This document shows, one piece after another, positions 53,605 to 54,884 of a DNA stretch of 54,884 nt (positions are counted from its first letter, which is position 1; each line of letters starts with the position of its first letter). Made by a program: the position numbers and the translations under genes. This stretch comes from Candidatus Cloacimonadota bacterium (GTDB lineage: Bacteria > Cloacimonadota > Cloacimonadia > Cloacimonadales > TCS61). The stretch is taken from the NCBI GenBank assembly GCA_030445745.1, contig JASUTE010000010.1:1-54884 (forward strand), in the 5' to 3' direction. Under the pieces are notes generated by a model. The model was not told the DNA's origin, ran no database searches, and was given only the letters and a program-made list of their open reading frames with translations.

Positions 53605-54418
53605 GAATTAGCTCCTGCAGTTTAGCTATGCCCTGCACAAAGCGGGGTGAAGCACGTAAGATTATATCCGGATCGATATCTTGGATGGTGTAGATGCGGC
53701 CGTTTTGCACTGCTGAAATATTCTGCCAGCCTTTGCGGGCAGCGATTTGCGCTTTAGTTACCCCAGGATAAGTTGTAATAATAATCTGCGGATCGGCAGC
53801 AATCACCTTTTCAGGGCTTATACGAGAGTAATCACGCGGTAAAGTGGGAAAAATATTTTTTCCGCCCGCTGCCTGCAAGAGCTGGCCCACAAAAGAGCTA
53901 TCAGAAACGCTCATCAAAGGCTCACCATAAATTTCAATGTACACCCGCGGAGTTTGCGCAAACTTTCTGGCTTGCAACTGTTGCAGCTGTTGTTCCAATC
54001 TGCTGCGCAATTTTTGGGCTGCCTGGGGTTTATCTATTTCATTCCCTATTTTTATAATAGTATCTAGCAGCTGTGGAATATCTTGCGGATAGGCCGCCAC
54101 CACGGGAATTTGCAGCTTCTGCAACTGACTTCTTAGCTGATCTTGTTCCAAAGCGGTGATAAATATTTTTTGGGGCTGCAAGCGCACAATTTTTTCCAGA
54201 TCTACATGACCAAAAGTGCCTACTAATGTCTTGTTTTGTAATTCAGGTGGAAAATCGCACTCTTGGGTAACTCCCACAATGCTTTCGGCAGCACCAAGTT
54301 TAGCTATGATCTCGGCTAATTCAGGAGAAGTAACAACCCAGCCTTGGGTAGAGGATGAAGAAGTACAGGATAAGATAATGGTGGAAATTATTAACAAAAA
54401 CGTGATCTTTTTCAACAT
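53597..54418 (-). CDS. btuF: Cobalamin-binding periplasmic lipoprotein BtuF
   Basis: 273 residues. The signal ends in a lipobox (STIILSC, Cys about residue 17), so it is a lipoprotein. The type III binding-protein fold is seen in RVVVTSPELAEI-like start (WVVTSPELAEIIAKLGA), VGVTQECDFPPEL, LVGTFGHVDLEKIVRLQPQKIFI and SRISPEKVIAADPQIIITTYPG. GGAGAAAG precedes the ATG. First gene behind the cobalamin riboswitch. Confidence 0.92.
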   Translation of the reverse strand: MLKKITFLLIISTIILSCTSSSSTQGWVVTSPELAEIIAKLGAAESIVGVTQECDFPPELQNKTLVGTFGHVDLEKIVRLQPQKIFITALEQDQLRSQLQKLQIPVVAAYPQDIPQLLDTIIKIGNEIDKPQAAQKLRSRLEQQLQQLQARKFAQTPRVYIEIYGEPLMSVSDSSFVGQLLQAAGGKNIFPTLPRDYSRISPEKVIAADPQIIITTYPGVTKAQIAARKGWQNISAVQNGRIYTIQDIDPDIILRASPRFVQGIAKLQELIHE

Positions 54419-54504
54419 ACTTTCTCCTTTTTAGTTTACGTGCAGCTTAAGATGCGAGAAAATATGTTTTTGGCTGCTTTCTTTTGCTCCGAAGATGCAG
54501 CTAA

Positions 54505-54660
54505 AAACTCAATGGCAGGTTTCCTGACTTTCAGCGTTAAAATAGATCTAGCCTTCCCATTCCTGTTTGGAACAGTGACCAGACCCGCAAAAGGCTGATT
54601 ACAGTGGCGGAGACCGCTCCCGATTCTCACGAGATTCCCTTTTACTCCAGCACCATTAAG
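54505..54660 (-). promoter_or_regulatory. Cobalamin (AdoCbl) riboswitch
   Basis: On the minus strand the leader of btuF contains the conserved blocks GGTGCTGGAG near the 5' end (P1/P2 side), GGGAATC, the B12-box core GCCACTG, and AGTCAGGAAACCTGCC at the 3' end. These are the standard markers of the cobalamin riboswitch. It lies about 90 nt before the btuF start, so it can sequester the ribosome binding site or stop transcription when B12 is high. Confidence 0.93.
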
Positions 54661-54699
54661 CTCACGTTATGTTACTAAATTTTGGATTCTCTATTTTTG

Positions 54700-54705
54700 T
54701 GTCAA
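54700..54705 (-). promoter_or_regulatory. -35 box upstream of the riboswitch
   Basis: TTGACA on the minus strand, about 45 bp before the riboswitch. The -10 is poor (AAATTT at 17 bp). The rest of 54706-54884 shows no gene, repeat or RNA that I recognise. Confidence 0.4.
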
Positions 54706-54884
54706 GGGATTTGGTGGGAAGTAATTATTTCTTTTTATTTATTTCTAACAGAACAATGCAATAGCTCTGGTTGGGTGACAAAATGGTTTGAGTGGGTTTG
54801 GGGAATTAATAAATTATAGCTGTAATCTAACATTGTAAAAGATATTTAATAATATTATTTGTTATCAAATAAAAATATTGTTTG

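Noticed and set aside
54436-54630. A 64-codon minus-strand reading frame just before btuF
   Set aside because: It lies inside the cobalamin riboswitch and its translation only reflects conserved RNA blocks.

Overview
This is a gene-dense, AT-rich bacterial chromosome window in which nearly all genes run on the minus strand. The host looks like a Gram-negative of the FCB superphylum, possibly Cloacimonadota. The clues are a FlgD/T9SS-like C-terminal sorting domain (46068-47351), a TonB receptor, LolCD, TamB and PBP1A, the alternative GlmU-like enzyme and the tandem ThyX. The phylum assignment is an inference, not a measurement.

Region 1 (about 1-14,500) is a defence island beside tRNA-Thr(CGT). 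From its promoter-proximal end (minus strand) it reads: a truncated integrase next to the tRNA; a CARF + sigma-54 AAA+ activator with a Fis-type HTH; a type III-D effector operon; a relic of a CARF gene; a REP-associated tyrosine transposase (RAYT) inside REP-like hairpins; and two CARF-HEPN ribonuclease paralogs. The effector operon is Cas10 (GGDD, no HD), a Cas7-Cas5-Cas11 fusion, Cas7-2x, Csx19 and Cas7-insertion. This gene set matches the III-Dv variant known from Synechocystis. I see no array, cas6, cas1 or cas2. The most unusual point is that a CARF-sigma54 activator is the first gene of the cas operon and its stop codon overlaps the ribosome binding site of cas10. This predicts that cyclic oligoadenylate made by Cas10 feeds transcription as well as the HEPN RNases.

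Region 2 (14,589-45,000) is a housekeeping and envelope chromosome segment: tRNA-Thr, tsaD, a YbbR protein, a HEAT-repeat protein, a 5'-nucleotidase, two outer-membrane barrel proteins, a lone pseudopilin, a PHP phosphoesterase, TamB, LolD/LolC, DHFR, tandem ThyX, DeoC, RlmN, RicT, alternative GlmU, a transglutaminase-like protein, a family 2 glycosyltransferase, PBP1A with a repeat tail, a FucI-like protein, a Gx-type membrane protein and SerC.

Region 3 (45,000-46,067) is a decayed patch: a small membrane protein and a broken VOC/glyoxalase gene between two copies of a ~50-bp hairpin repeat.

Region 4 (46,068-54,884) combines vitamin B12 uptake and Fe-S assembly. A cobalamin riboswitch precedes btuF-btuC. 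A second minus-strand unit holds the ATPase (btuD-like), a TonB receptor and a beta-propeller protein that may be a BtuG-like surface binder carrying a sorting domain. Between the two units, on the plus strand, lies an Rrf2/IscR-like regulator, a cysteine desulfurase and an IscU-MIP18 fusion.
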